Positions 1 through 13,500 of a DNA stretch of 64,000 bases are shown here, piece by piece. The DNA comes from Phoronis australis (taxonomy: Eukaryota; Phoronida; Phoronidae), in the NCBI GenBank assembly GCA_002633005.1, contig NMRA01000180.1:579444-643443 (forward strand). Direction: 5' to 3'. The position numbers were made by a program, and so were the translations under genes. The stretch's first letter is position 1. Each line of letters starts with the position of its first letter. The notes beneath the pieces were generated by a model. It was not told the DNA's origin, did no database searches, and saw only the letters and a program-made list of their open reading frames with translations.

Positions 1-3000
1 CAGATGCGGTCACTGCGACTGTTCTACTCGGACGAGGATTGCACCAGTGGTCAGTTTGTGATAGCCAGCTGTGAGAGTCAGTATAAGATACTGCACTTTC
101 ACCATGGTGGACTGGACAAGCTGGCTGGTTTGTTGGGGCAGTGGGACTTGTTCAAAACTGCCACTGATAAGGTAAAATGAATTAAAGGAAATACGTTCAA
201 ATGGCTCTAGGTGCTCAGTTTTGCCTGCTACACTTCTGTTGATGTTTATTGGCGTTATATGTGATATCTTAAGTGAGACACCTGTTGGCCAAAAAAAGTT
301 TGGTCTGGCTTTTTAGTTGAATTTTTTCACAACTTTCTCCAAGACGATGACGAAGCTAGATGTCTTTTAAGTACATTTAACCTCTGGTCACTGTATACAA
401 CCAGCTTGTTTGTCGCGAAGAGAAAACCATTTCTCATAACTGTAATCGAACAAACAATTTCATGAATAGACATCTCCTGCCTTAACCGTTACACTACTGA
501 ACACTTAATATGTACGAAAAAAATGACTGAAATTCTGGATACGCGTAACTCACAAAAACGTGTATGGCTACTTTCTAGAACAAGGAGGAGTCCAATTGCA
601 AGTACTTTTCCGTCATTCGTCCAGAAATCACAAATGAGGACTGTCACCCTGAAGAGGGCATCTACGACCAACTGTCTGAGGAAGTGTGGAGACGACACAT
701 GAACGAGAAAGGGATTATCAATGACAGCTTCCAGCTGAAAAAGGTGAGCTATGGGAACACTATAAAATCTGCTAAAAGTATTGGTTGTCGTCATGGTTAT
801 TGTTCAGTCATGCAGTTGAAGCTTATTTTTACACGTGATTAACATTTATAGAGCCTCTAGATGACCACACGGCAGATTATTATCGCTGTTTCGGTTAACG
901 TTAACTTCCTGCTTAGTGCCCTGCTGTGGATTTCCAAACCTTTCTCTTTTGAGCGTCCTTGTTTTTGTCCACCCTCTGATTTTTTAGCTTAAATGGCGCG
1001 GGCGTTGATAAAATCTAATGGGAATGTTTCACTAATGTAATACGACAGCAGCGTGGAAAGTGTTTATATAAATTTTTGCATGTCTTGAAATTCAAATACA
1101 ATAAAAGCTTGCTAGAGAACTGCCCAAAATACTGTAAATGTTAGGAAGTGGCTGATAATGTGCGTGTCATTGCAGGCCATATTTTTCGGTGGTTTACGAC
1201 CTGAGCTTCGGTGTGAGGTGTGGCCATTCCTGCTGCGGTACTACCCGTTTGAGTCAACGTTTGAGGACCGCGAGCGAATCCGTAATGACAAGTACATTGA
1301 GTACCAGAATGTGAGAAAGTTACGGTAAGTAGGGCAATTTTAAGTCTTGCTTGTCACATTTTCTTTTTTGAAAAACGAAAACAGTTGCAATAAAAGTCAT
1401 ATACAAAATTTTTTTTTAATTAACTTGAAATGTCATAATCTGATGAATATTAGTTTTCAGAATCTCTTCTCATCAAAAAATCAGCAAAATTAAAAGAAAC
1501 TGAATTTGGGGATAATTAATAGTTGTTTTTGGACGTTTTTCTTTAATTTCGGCTAGCAGCATAATTTCAGCAAAGCTTGTTACAAAACTTCAGCTTGACT
1601 TGTCAATTTTTTAGACTGTCAACTTACAACAGAAAATCATATGCATCTTTTGTCAGTGCATCTGGAACTGGGAAACACAAAGCTGTTAAAACATTTACTT
1701 GGTAATATTTTTGCATGTTTAAAGGGAGAAAAGTAATTTTACAGAAATTAGCAGTAGCATGGAATTGAACCCAAATCATGAGCCAAATGCTCTATCGCTG
1801 AGTCAAACCCCAAAAGTTGAACAGCAAAGTATTTCAAGCGTATTTAACTGGTAAGGGCACCAGCCAGTGAATGTCTGGCAGATAATGGCGAGAATTAGCG
1901 ACTTATTTGGAAATCTGTTTTTTGGTTTTTAGCTCTGATCAAAGCTAATGAGTTCAACTATTATTAAATTTCTTGGTCTATTTACACCGACCTCTAGTCT
2001 ATATACACTGTCACGACGTTTCGGTCGGTCTCTTCTCCGGCCATCGTGCTCATTCTTCTAAGAACGCAGGAACACCTGACAATGGCCGGAGAAGAGACTG
2101 ACCGAAACGTCGTGACAGTGTATATAGACTTGAGGTCGGTGTAAATAGATTAAGAGATTTTAATAATAGTTGTAATACGCCACCACCTCAGAGCGGTTTT
2201 AGGAAGTCATTAATGATTTCAAGAAGTATACCCCACTCAACAGCAACCCTTTTGTTTTTTGGCTGCAAAAATGATAATGTCTATGTAACATATTCATCCT
2301 ATGCATGGTTTTTTGTTCACCTGTTGTTTTTGACGACCTAACTATGGTTTGCTACAGAGAAAATATGAGTGAGGAAGAGCAAGAACTGTTCTGGCGCAAT
2401 ATTCAGTGTACCGTTGAAAAGGACGTGGTGAGGACGGATCGATCCAATCCTTACTTCAGTGGAGAAGATAACCCTAATATTGAGATACTGAAGTGAGTCG
2501 GTCATTTATCTTTCTATTGATCATGCAAGTTCACATGCCACGAATGTTTTTTTTTTGACTAGTAGAACTGTGATTGCTCTTTCTGAGGCGAAACTCTTGT
2601 CGATTCCAGCAGCGACTGTGGATAAAAATGAGATTGTCACATATAAGCGTTGTTTTGTTGAACATTNCAGCAGATTATTATCGCTGTTTCAGTTAACGTT
2701 AACTTCCTGCTTAGTGCCCTGCTGTGGATTTCCAAACCTTTCTCTTTTGAGCGTCCTTGTTTTTATGCCCACCCTCTGATTTTTTAGCTTAAATGGCTCG
2801 GGCGTTGATAAAATCTAATGGGAATGCTTCACTAATGTAATACGACAGCAATGTGGAAAGTTTTTATTTATAATATAATTTTTGCATGTCTTGAAATTCA
2901 AATACAATAAAAGCTTGCTAGAGAACTGCTCAAAGTACTGTTAATGTTAGAAGATGGCTGATAATGTGCGTGTCATTGCAGGCCATATTTTTCGGTGGTT

Positions 3001-6000
3001 TACGACCTGAGCTTCGGTGTGAGGTGTGGCCATTCCTGCTGCGGTACTACCCGTTTGAGTCAACGTTTGAGGACCGCGAGCGAATCCGTAATGACAAGTA
3101 CATAGAGTACCAGAATGTGAGAAAGTTACGGTAAGTAGGGCAATTTTAAGTCTTGCTTGTCACATTTTTTTTTTGAAAAAAGAAAACAGTTGCAAGTAAA
3201 GTCATGCACAAAATTTTTGTTTTGATTAACTTCAAATGTCATAATCTGACGAATATTAGTTTTCAGAATCTCTTCTCACCAAAAAATCAGCAAAATTAAA
3301 AGATAATGAATTTGGGGATAATTAATAGTTATTTTTGGACGTTTTTCTTTAATTTCGGCTTGGAACATAATTTCAGCAAAGCTTGTTACCAAACTTCGAC
3401 TTGACTTTTCAATTCTTTAGACTGTCCTTGCAACAGAAAATCATATGCATCTTTTGTCGGTGCATCTGGATCTGGAAAACCCAAAGCTGTTAAAACATTT
3501 ACTTGGTAGTATTTTGGCATGTTTAAAGGGAGAAAAGTAATTTTACAGAAATTGGCAGTAGCATGGAATTGAACCCAAATCCGGAGCCAAATGCTGTATC
3601 GCTGAGTCAAACCCCACACGTTGAACAGCAAAGTATTTCCAGTGTATTTAGATGGTAAGGGCACCAGCCAGTGAATGTCTGGTAGATAATGGCGAGAATT
3701 AGCAACTTATTTGGAAATCTGTTTTTTTTTTGGTTTTTAGCTCTGATCAAAGATAATGATTTCAACTATTATTAAATCTATTGGTCTATTTACACCGACC
3801 TCTAGTCTATATACACTGTCACGACGTTTCGGTCGGTCTCTTCTCCGGCCATCGTGCTCATTCTTCTAAGAACGCGGGAACACCTGACGATGGCTGGAGA
3901 AGAGACCGACCGAAACGTCGTGACAGTGTATATAGACTTGAGGTCGGTGTAAATAGACTAAGAGATTTAATAATAGTTGTAATACGCCACCACCTCAGCG
4001 GTTTTAGGAAGTCATTAATGATTTCAAGAAGTATACCCCACTCAACAGCAACCCTTTTGTTTTTTGGCTGCAAAAATGATAATGTCTATGTAACATATTC
4101 ATCCTATGCATGGTTTTTTGTTCACCTGTTGTTTTTGACGACCTAACTATGGTTTGCTACAGAGAAAATATGAGTGAGGAAGAGCAAGAACTGTTCTGGC
4201 GCAATATTCAGTGTACCGTTGAAAAGGACGTGGTGAGGACGGATCGATCCAATCCTTACTTCAGTGGAGAAGATAACCCTAATATTGAGATACTGAAGTG
4301 AGTCGGTCATTTATCTTTCTATTGATCATGCAAGTTCACATGCCACGAATGTTTTTTTTTTGACTAGTAGAACTGTGATTGCTCTTTCTGAGGCGAAACT
4401 CTTGTCGATTCCAGCAGCGACTGTGGATAAAAATGAGATTGTCACATATAAGCGTTGTTTTGTTGAACATTGTTTTGACATAGTTGTGGGCACTGTGTTG
4501 GTCTGTAGATGTAAAATACTGAAATTATATTTCTGTTGATTCATAATTTTATAATGACAACTGATGCATGTATAGTTTTTTTAAAGAAATTTAACTAAAC
4601 AGCAACAGATTCCAACAAATTACATTATGCTGTCAACAAGTAATTGGCTTCAGTAAATATTTCAATTGCTGCTGGCCCATTCAAATTGTTCTGTTTTAAA
4701 GTCTGGGTTTGATTTAAAGCTGCATTTCGGCATGAAAAAAAAAATGAAAATGGAATTTTGCCTTGTGCTCTCGTAAAATCGGATTCATGATGTTTCTGGA
4801 TCCCATTTTTGTTACCAACTCAAATTACAGGCAATGCACTTATACCCCATTTTCAAATTCACAATTTTAGTGTACTACAACCCCAATAAAATCTGATGTG
4901 TTTTTCTATGTTGCTGATGGTTTCGATGTTCTTGTTGGTAATGGAAATAAGAGTTCTATCACAGTAAGGAATATCATCAGACTCATTTTATGAGAGTAAA
5001 AAGTCCAATTTTACTTTCTATTTTTAGCCAGCTATATAGGGCAACTTGCAGCTTTCAAGTTGGCTTGTATTAATTCTAAGTCATCCTTTTGCTCACTAGT
5101 TTCACAAAAGGTCGATTTGTTATTAAAGTTTTGTTCTCTTTTCTGTTCGCCGAAGTTAATCCTAATTAACGCATGTTGTCTACTGCTAGTCATAGGCTCA
5201 ACATACTCGCAAAGCATTACAAGACCCAGTCAATAAAAACATACTCTGATGAAAATGTTATAAAAGATTCGGTCAATATCTGAAATCCACTTTTTTATCG
5301 TCTTTCAATTAACGGAGGCTATATCACATCCTTCTCAAGTTTCTCTCCTAACTCTGATAAGTCCTAAGCAACATCCAGTTTGTCTATAACCACTCATGTC
5401 GTGGATTGACAAATACTCTGTGGCACTGGATCGACAAATACGATTTGTATACAAGCAATTGCATCCAAAGTCAGACTGTCCTATATGGACACTTAGTAGC
5501 TTTCAGTTATCCTTTATGAAAGGAAACTTATCTGTAGATGTTAAATTTTCTGATTCTTTGTAGGCATATTCTGCTGAACTATGCGTGTGCTCACCCCCAC
5601 TATGGCTATAACCAGGGCATGTCCGACCTACTAGCACCCATCCTGTGTGAACTGGGTCACGAGGCTGACGCTTACTGGTGTTTTGAAGGTCTCATGCAGA
5701 AGACCATTTTCATCAGCTCGCCCAAGGATTGTGATATGGATATTCAGTTGGTGAGGCCAAAAGTGTGATCTGCCTTATTTATTTTTTAAAGTGCCTTATT
5801 TATTTTTTAAAGTGCCCTTCACTGTAAATTTCATGAACCACTGTGGATGTACTATGCTCGGAACACCCAGGAACTTTGCAACCTTGTCAAAAATTTTGTG
5901 GGCTCTCGACTGAACAAAGTAATGTTTATAACTTTGGCTCAGACTCTAAATTTTAATGTAGTAAGTTTATCTAGTAAACTTGAATGAATGATGATTTTTG

Positions 6001-7590
6001 CAGTTCAACATTAGGACAAACTGTAATCGTCAAACTTGAGATGACATTTTGTGTTGACCATTGGTATTTTATTCATTAGCTGTATCTACAAGAGTTGCTG
6101 CGACTGATGCATCCGAGGTTTTTCACTCACCTCAAGAAAATTGAGGATGGCATGGAGCTGCTGTTTTGTCACAGGTGATTGTTTTGTCTTAAGACAGTAT
6201 TTTAGTATAATTTTACTCTGTTTAGGTCGTCGAAAACGCAAATATATTTTTTGTACTCTCATAAAATCGGCCTCGTATTCCTTACCACGACAAAATCCAA
6301 GTCATGGGCAATGCGTACATTCGCCATTTTCTATTGTTAGTGTTGGCAAAACCCAATAAACTCTAAAACATTTTGTGAAGTCACTGAAGGTGTCAATGCT
6401 CTTGTTGCCAATTGATGTGGAATTCTATCGTGGTAAGGAATGTTTTGTGATCGATTTTGTAAGAGTAAAAGGCCCTATTTGATTTTCATTTTTCGCTGGC
6501 TAAACAGTGCAAAATGAAGCATTAAACTCTTGAATTTCAAATATGAAGAGTGCTTTAACTTAAAGAAATGCCGTCTTGATATATTTGTGCTACTATTGAT
6601 CTTGAAATTATTCTTAACATTCCTCGTCTATAATCCATCAAATTTTGTCTGGAAACGACTGTGTACTATTTATTGAAATTGTCATGTAAAAACAAAATGT
6701 ATCCGGATGTTTCATGTTTGAACAATCAATTTTCATCTGTGTTTAAGGTTGGCTTATCTCACGAGATTCAGTGCAGATCCAACAGTGGTGGGTAGCCCTT
6801 GATCACTTTGGGGAATGGCGTTGCGTTGTTGGACTCCCCTGCTCATAGGCTGGCTTTTCTTACGTTAGACGATTATTTTCCCCAACAGGTGGATCCTACT
6901 GTGCTTCAAGCGCGAGTTCACCGAGTATGAGGCATTCCAAATGTGGGAGGCATGCTGGGCGCACTTCCAGACGGATTACTTTCACCTCTTCCTGTGTCTT
7001 GCCATCATCATTATCTATGGAGAAGATGTCATACAACAGCAACTTCCTGCTGACGAGATGTTGCTGCACTTTAGCAGTCTAGCCATGCACATGAATGGGA
7101 AGTTGGTGCTCAGGAAGGTAACTGATGAAGGGTGGTGGTGTGGTTGAAACCTTGAGTATTGTGTTACTGATGACTGAGTGTTGGAGGTGGTTGAAAGCTT
7201 CGGTATTGTGTTACTGATGAAGAAGGATGGTGGGGTGGGTTTTGTGTTTCTGATGGTGTACATTTACATAATAAACATCAGAGGTCTACTTTGCTAATAT
7301 GAACCAGCCATGAAAGGGTGTATTTGTAAAGAACAGAGGTATAAAATGTTTGTTTACTATGAAACGAAACTTAACTAAATGACATTGTTTGTTTCATTTA
7401 GGCTAGAGGTCTCCTGCACCAGTTCCGACTGTTACCCACAATTCCATGCACTCTGTGTAACCTGACGACATTCTGTAGCCACGGCATGTGGGACAGCGGT
7501 CACGTGCCTAAGATTCAGTGTACGGGGCCTGAGTGTACAACAGGGAACTGTATGTATGATAACTGTCCAGCCACTTCGCTAACTGACTGA
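1..7590 (+). CDS. TBC1D16: TBC1D16-like Rab GTPase-activating protein, 3' part (eight exons)
   Basis: TBC-domain proteins speed GTP hydrolysis on Rab GTPases and so switch off membrane-traffic signals; vertebrate TBC1D16 is known to act on Rab4A in endosomal recycling. Exons: 1-171 (open at the window edge), 579-743, 1176-1324, 2358-2492, 5564-5750, 6080-6174, 6889-7117 and 7402-7590 (TGA). All joins are GT-AG and phase-consistent, giving 439 residues plus stop. The first exon has HFHHGGLDKL, typical of TBC1D16 before the TBC domain. The domain itself shows GLRPELRCEVWPFLL, the arginine finger in VEKDVVRTDR (about residue 187 of this fragment) and the glutamine finger YNQ (about 222-224). WEACWAHFQTDYFHLF and the Cys-rich tail with GMWDSG also match the family. 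The N-terminal part lies before the window. Exons 1176-1324 and 2358-2492 are repeated at 2982-3130 and 4163-4297; only one pair can be used without breaking the frame. Confidence 0.93.
1977..2149. repeat. Foldback (palindromic) element, copy 1
   Basis: Two arms of about 70 bp, the left starting TCTATTTACACCGACCTC and the right ending GAGGTCGGTGTAAATAGA, are near-perfect reverse complements around a short spacer. It lies in a TBC1D16 intron. No ORF is seen, so a foldback MITE or the palindromic end of a retroelement is likely. Confidence 0.85.
3785..3957. repeat. Foldback element, copy 2
   Basis: This is the same palindrome as at 1977-2149, carried along in the tandem duplication. It differs at a few bases in the spacer and right arm (for example CTGACGATGG here against CTGACAATGG in copy 1). 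Confidence 0.85.
4765..4998. repeat. MITE-like interspersed repeat, copy A
   Basis: The sequence begins with a CTCTCGTAAAATC-type end and finishes with the inverted form, TTTTATGAGAG. A diverged second copy lies at 6252-6470. It sits in the TBC1D16 intron between exons 4163-4297 and 5564-5750. No coding sequence is seen. Confidence 0.6.
6252..6470. repeat. MITE-like interspersed repeat, copy B
   Basis: This diverged copy of the element at 4765-4998 is in the next-but-one TBC1D16 intron, in the same orientation. Shared blocks include CTCTCATAAAATCGG at the left, GTAAGGAAT near the right and GATTTTGTAAGAGTAAAA at the end. Confidence 0.6.
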
Positions 7591-10500
7591 TGGATATAGG
7601 TTATAGCTTGGAAGGGCTTTAGTAGGAAACTGGCACATTTTGTATGTTTTGTTTTCTTTCAGTTTTTAAGTTTGATGTTGTCTTGGGTATTGGCCTGTGG
7701 GCGATTTGGATTTAGCATTGCCATGGCAAAGTTATGCACGAAAGACTTTAGTGTTTGGATTGATGGTACTGTCATGTTGTATGATTGATGCAGTTGGGAA
7801 TCTCTGATGTTGTGATGCATATAATTTAGCCCTTGCAAAGCTGTCCTAAAATTACCGGCATTGTATAACATACAAGCTGTTCTCTACAAGAAAATCTCAC
7901 GCATTAATAATTGCAAAACAACGTTGCCACCTGCAGACTTGCAAGCACTGAGATATCATGAAGGTGGCCTATGCTAGTGAAGACCATTCTGTTGTTCTGA
8001 AGATTAAAAAGGGATCTTTTCTTCATTAGCCTCCTAGTGACTATCGAGTTGCTCATTGCTAGGATTTGTAGCTGCTGGATGGGCCATGTTGTTTTGTTAT
8101 CAATGTGCCAATCCTTTTTGATAAATTTTTCTTAAAATATGTGGTCACGTGACCCAAAAATGGCAGATTGGAAAAGTCAAAAATCAATTCCTACTGAAAA
8201 TATATTCTTTTACCCAGTTAAAGTTTATAGTTATGGAGATATTTGGCTGGTAAGTACACAGATGAATTGGTAAGGTCATACGTAACCTTAAATTTAAGTA
8301 AACGACCCAGAAATAGAGTGATGCTGTGGCATTTAGGGATGTGGCTCTTCCTTGATGTTGGAACAGATATTAAGTTTTTACATCTAATGTTCAGTGAAGA
8401 CTTCTTGCTAGTCCACACGACTGACTGAATTCAAGGGAATTTTTAGCTAATTTATTTAACTAAAAGGTATTAACACGCATTGCATCCAAACTGCAAACAT
8501 TTTGATGTAAACCTTTTATTTCTATAAATTAGATCTCAAATTGTTTCTTACTTCGGTGAGAAGTGATTTATGAGTTTTCAAAGAACTGAAAGTTTGTTAT
8601 TAGAAAACTTTATGCATTAATTCATTTCATTTCTGCTAATATTTTGTAATTTGTTATTCCTTGAGACCATGATTGGCAAGCCAACTTTTGAAGACAACTC
8701 TTGAGCAATAACGCACAGCCTGTTCTTTTGAAAGCCTGTATCACCTCCAGTTTGACTAATGAATATTTTTAAATAAGTTTTGTTACGATAAGTGGTCTAA
8801 ATCAAAAGTTGATTTTTGTGATCGAAGGCGATTTATTGCAGCTTTAATCGTGTTATTTCTTTTAATTAAATTTATATTTTACTTTAGTTGCTCTTTGTAA
8901 TATTCTGCCCTATCATCACCTCTACTCAAAATACATGCAACTAGCTGGTGACTTTCGTTTGCAAGACTTAAGAGTACAATCAGATTTCTGAAAGTACCGT
9001 CAGCTTGTTTATAATTTGCGTGCAATAATGAAGCAGTCAGATCGTGTCCTCCAATCTTGAACTTGATTATTTTTAAGATATTTTGCAAATTTTCATATTT
9101 GTACAGTTTGACGTTTTAACGTTCCACTAGTAACAACAGCTTGCAATTACTTCTGCCACAAGTATTGGGGGAGGTAGTGTTTTTATTGGAATGTAATTGA
9201 AAAGTATGGCGGCCTCAGTTCGGCATGAAGGTTTCCAGATTCCTCAAGTGGTAGAACACTAGAGCACATTAAATTTCCAGTTCACCCTATTCTCATCTAG
9301 AGATTTTATGATGAAATTTAGAATATCAATCAGCTTGCTGTGAAGATCAGTCGATTTTGATCATGTTTAATTTCACAAATCCTGTCTCAGAGAGAATGCT
9401 TTCGAATCTCAGGCAGGTATTTTTCTAACATTGAAAGTAGTTGTAGTGTGTGAGAGCAACTGTCGTGGTAGTTTTTATTTGTTTCTGAAAAAAACGATGT
9501 GTAATTTTTGTCAGTAGGTTATCATGCTATTATCTTGCCTTGCTAAGCTCTCTTTTTATGTCAAAAAAGCTAACTTTTTGACTTAGACAACTCATCATTG
9601 TAAAAGTGGCTCTTGACTTTCTCTTTTCCCCTAACAGAGGTGAGAGTTATACGAGATTCATGTGAGTGGTGAAAACACTGACAGTTTTAAGTAGCAAAAA
9701 GCTAGATTTTTAGTCATGTAGATGTCCATATTCTGACTACCCTCTTCAGACGATAAGGAATTAGTATTAGAGGCAAAATTCCCTCAAAGTTAATGGATCA
9801 CTCAGTAATCTAATGGTGCTGGACTGATGACCAAAATGTCAAAGGTTAACTTCCGTTACAGAAGACAGCTTTACAGTAGCTTTAACAACCGAGGAAAAAT
9901 TGCACCTGATTTCTGTCCGTATTGCCTGTTGGTCAGATGGGGTAAAATACATTTTTGTAATTTTAAGTACTGTCTAGTATAAGCCCGCTGTGCTCAGTTG
10001 TGGTTATATGATTCATAAGAAGAGGCTCCTCAGTCCTCACAGCATTATCAGTCAAAATAAATCTCTAGTTACGAGACGACATGTCTCATAACATATACAT
10101 GGTGTGACAGTGATTTGTGGTGGCCAGTGTGGTTTCTTGTCAAGCACCACTTTTTCAACAAACATAATATTACAGAAATTTTATTTCATTCAGAAGGACT
10201 TTTTACTCTCTAGCAGTCAACAGATTATGTTTTAATTATTTGTAATAGCTTTTGAAGAATTGGGAATTGCTCATATTTGCAGTTTTATGGAACTCCAAAA
10301 ATGCCAATTGTCGAGTTGAAACACAAACACAACAGAAAAACAAAAAATACAGTTGGATTTTTGAATTGAATTTTGACTTAACACAAACTTTTCATGGAGT
10401 TTTTAGAGTTTGTGCAGGCTATGCCTCTGAAAGGGAGCTAACTGCAGCAAGTAACCACCTGTGACCATTTAAAATTACATTTTCAGAACTTGGCCCATGG

Positions 10501-13500
10501 GTCTGGCTATTTTTGTGTGTGCATATTGTATTGTGTAAGGTGCTCATTCTAAATTTAATGATATATTGATTCGTTGTTGTAGTTAATTTTCTTTGTCTTA
10601 GAACGTCCCTCTCTATAATTTCACAGTAGTCCAAATTACTCAGTGTTGATTATCCTATCAAATATTTATAAATGCTTTGAAATCGAGTCTTTGATAAGAA
10701 ATATTTTTAAATCCTTTTTTCGGACTTAAGATAACTTGAAGTGAATATTTGAATTTGTTTACCCGATGTTCCGAATAAAACGTCTTCGAAGTGCCAATAA
10801 AGGTGCCTTTAATGAATTATTTTACAAAGTTTTAAAAAGTCATGTATGATATTTGTGTCTCAAATTTAGAGCCAATTTGCGAGTCTTTGATGTTAATGTA
10901 TTTGATGGTCAGTGTTTATTCCCTGTACTCTGTTTAAATTCAATTGTTATTAATATGCGAATATTTTAATGTTACAAATTCAGTTCACATGAATTGTGGT
11001 GCAAATGTGCAATTAAATAAATTCAATTATAATTGTTGTTTTTTCAGTGCATGTTGCATTTTAAAACTATACTGAGTATGACTTGGGCAGGTCCCATGAC
11101 CGAGTTCAAAGTAAGATAAATTAAAATGAAATTATTTAAACCAAAAATATAAGCGTGAGCTCCATCATCCCAAAACTATTAACATAGAAAAGTGAGAAGT
11201 GTTAATTTGCCTTAGTTAATAACTCAATTTTTGTAAATTGCAAAGTTAAATTGAAACAATCGGCGCTCGTTATTGACCCAAATTGCTTTTCCCATAGTGT
11301 AGATTTGTGCGATAATAGGAGTTGTCGAATCCAGCATCTTGAAAGTGTTACGCAGGCAAGCTGGCAGTTGATTTTGGGTAGATGACTGCATCCAAGCTGA
11401 GCTGGCTGCTTTGAAATGTTTCTAAAATGACGATATTTCCGCAGATCAAATTATCGACGTCTGCTGGTGATGCTGCTTTCGATGATCACTTCATCCCGCA
11501 ATCATTTGTATTACGTTGTACGTTATTCTGAAGGTCAGTTGTACCTGTACTTCACCAAATCATGATCACATCACTTGTGGTTGTGCGCTACGCAGAATAT
11601 GGGAGTTGCTAAGTGAAAATTAGGATATCTTAGGGGCAATGGTTATTATGATACAGTCCGTGGACTCTGGCAACCAAACACATTTTCAAGCAAACGCTAT
11701 TGGTTGGTGTGAAAAATGTTGCAGCATGCAAACAAAAGTTTGCCGATCCACCATCTTATCAGTTCCCTTAATGTTACGTATGCTGTGAGCTACTGGAAAT
11801 TCTTCACATTGTAGAACGGACTAGCAAAACTCTTTTTTGTCGAATTTCTCAACAAAAAAGGATTTTGAAATAATTTTAAGTCTATTATTGGCTTGATTCA
11901 TACTGTGTTGATGTTCTAAAATGATATTTGACAGTTTCCATTATTCGCAGCAATATAGCCAACCTTTCAAATTAGCAATGACAATGTTCTCAATTACTTT
12001 TGTGAAAAATCTGAAGAATTACCAGTCCCTGTTTCTGCCCCTTTAACTCATGAATGTATATAAAACAAGACTTGATTTCAGTTCAAATTTTATATGTTAC
12101 ATCATGTCTTCTCAGATCTTGCATAAAATGTTATGGTGCTCAGTAAACATTTTCTGCCCAAGTTGGAAAAGTGAGATGCGTCGATTTCAACACACAAGGG
12201 CGAATGATCTAATTTCTAACAAAAAATGTCAACAGATCATGAGATAGTACCATAAGTGAACAGTGGCTAAAATCATGTGACATTTCTCTCAAAAAAGTAC
12301 AAAAATTCAACCCTTTCCGATAAGTTCCTCCATCCCAAATTAAAGGGATAGTCATAAAAGAGCGATTAATACAGACCATGATTAGTCTCATGTATGACAG
12401 TAGACAATAAATTGTCAAACAACTTAGCTGATAACTAATGACAAACGTAACAAAAATCCAAAAAGCAGAGCAGCATTAATTGCAAACCTTCACGGTACTT
12501 CACCAAAATATTTGTATTTCAAAGTTAGTTGTAACCAAATAAATTGTTACCATACACAGTACACTAAGCTTAGGACTTGGAACATTATAAGCGAGGGAAA
12601 ATTATTGACCAAGTTTCTTGAAACATTGTTCAGCTCTAGTCAGAATACGAAAACAAAAACATTACTTTATAAAACAGACTATTAATTTTTCATATCACTT
12701 CTGGCCAGCCAGAAAAACGACCTACCTGCATTCACAACAAATTCTGCTACTGTGTGCAAATACTCCATGAAAGTTTTCAAAATCAGGTAACTTCTAACAT
12801 AGGCAAGACCACTGCCACTATTTTGTAGTTTATACAGGGATTGAGCAAAACGTTACTAAAAAGTAAAGGAATTTGATCTAAATTTTGCTAGATTTTAAGT
12901 TGGGTGTGCAAAACTAAAATGAACTTAGACCCATGACAACACTTTTCTGAACAACTGAATTTTCTAGGCATGCGGAGCAATTATTCGTAAAAAATTAGGC
13001 AGATAAAATATTGTAAACATTCTTCATTTTGGAACAGATGTGGCATTTTCCAAAGTCTCACTACATCTCTGCACATGCACAAATTTTCACCAAATATTGC
13101 TTAGTTACAACTACGCTATAAAATCCAGACTAAAAATGAATATAATGAAATTTTTGCCAAATTTTTATTACAGTCAAGTTTTCAGCAAGCCGAAAAGTTC
13201 TGATCAAGATTTGCTAGTTCAGTGTATTTCTAAATCAAATGTTAGTTCCAACACCCGAGCTTGGTACCTGGCCTCACTACATGTCTTACTGGATCTGTAT
13301 AACGACAGTGTTCAAAGCAAACAAACACATTTGTTGATCTCAATATGGAACTACCACCTCCAATAACCTTCAAATCATATTTTGCAGCCATAATCATTCA
13401 CCCAGGTTAGAATGATTGCCACAATATGACTCGCAACTTTGTATTGACCAAACCTATGCATAGAGACTAGGTATCTTGCTGCCAACACTGAAAACTGTGT

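Larger units (their letters stand above)
873..4471. repeat. 1.8 kb near-identical tandem duplication joined at an N
   Basis: Copy 1 runs from about 873 to 2666 and copy 2 from 2668 to about 4471, with a single N at 2667 exactly at the junction. Each copy carries the same two TBC1D16 exons, the same foldback element and the same intron text, with scattered substitutions and small indels. Copied exon 2982-3130 differs from 1176-1324 by a synonymous Ile codon change (ATA for ATT), and 4163-4297 encodes the same peptide as 2358-2492. The two exons together are 284 bp, so splicing both pairs in series shifts the frame and meets a TAG in the third. This fits two haplotypes laid end to end by the assembler better than a working duplication. 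Confidence 0.93.

Noticed and set aside
3885-3925. Hammerhead-ribozyme-like core (CTGACGA ... GAAAC) in the foldback element
   Set aside because: CTGANGA and GAAA are present in copy 2, but the bases between them do not form a clean helix II, and copy 1 reads CTGACAA, which breaks the core. Probably chance.
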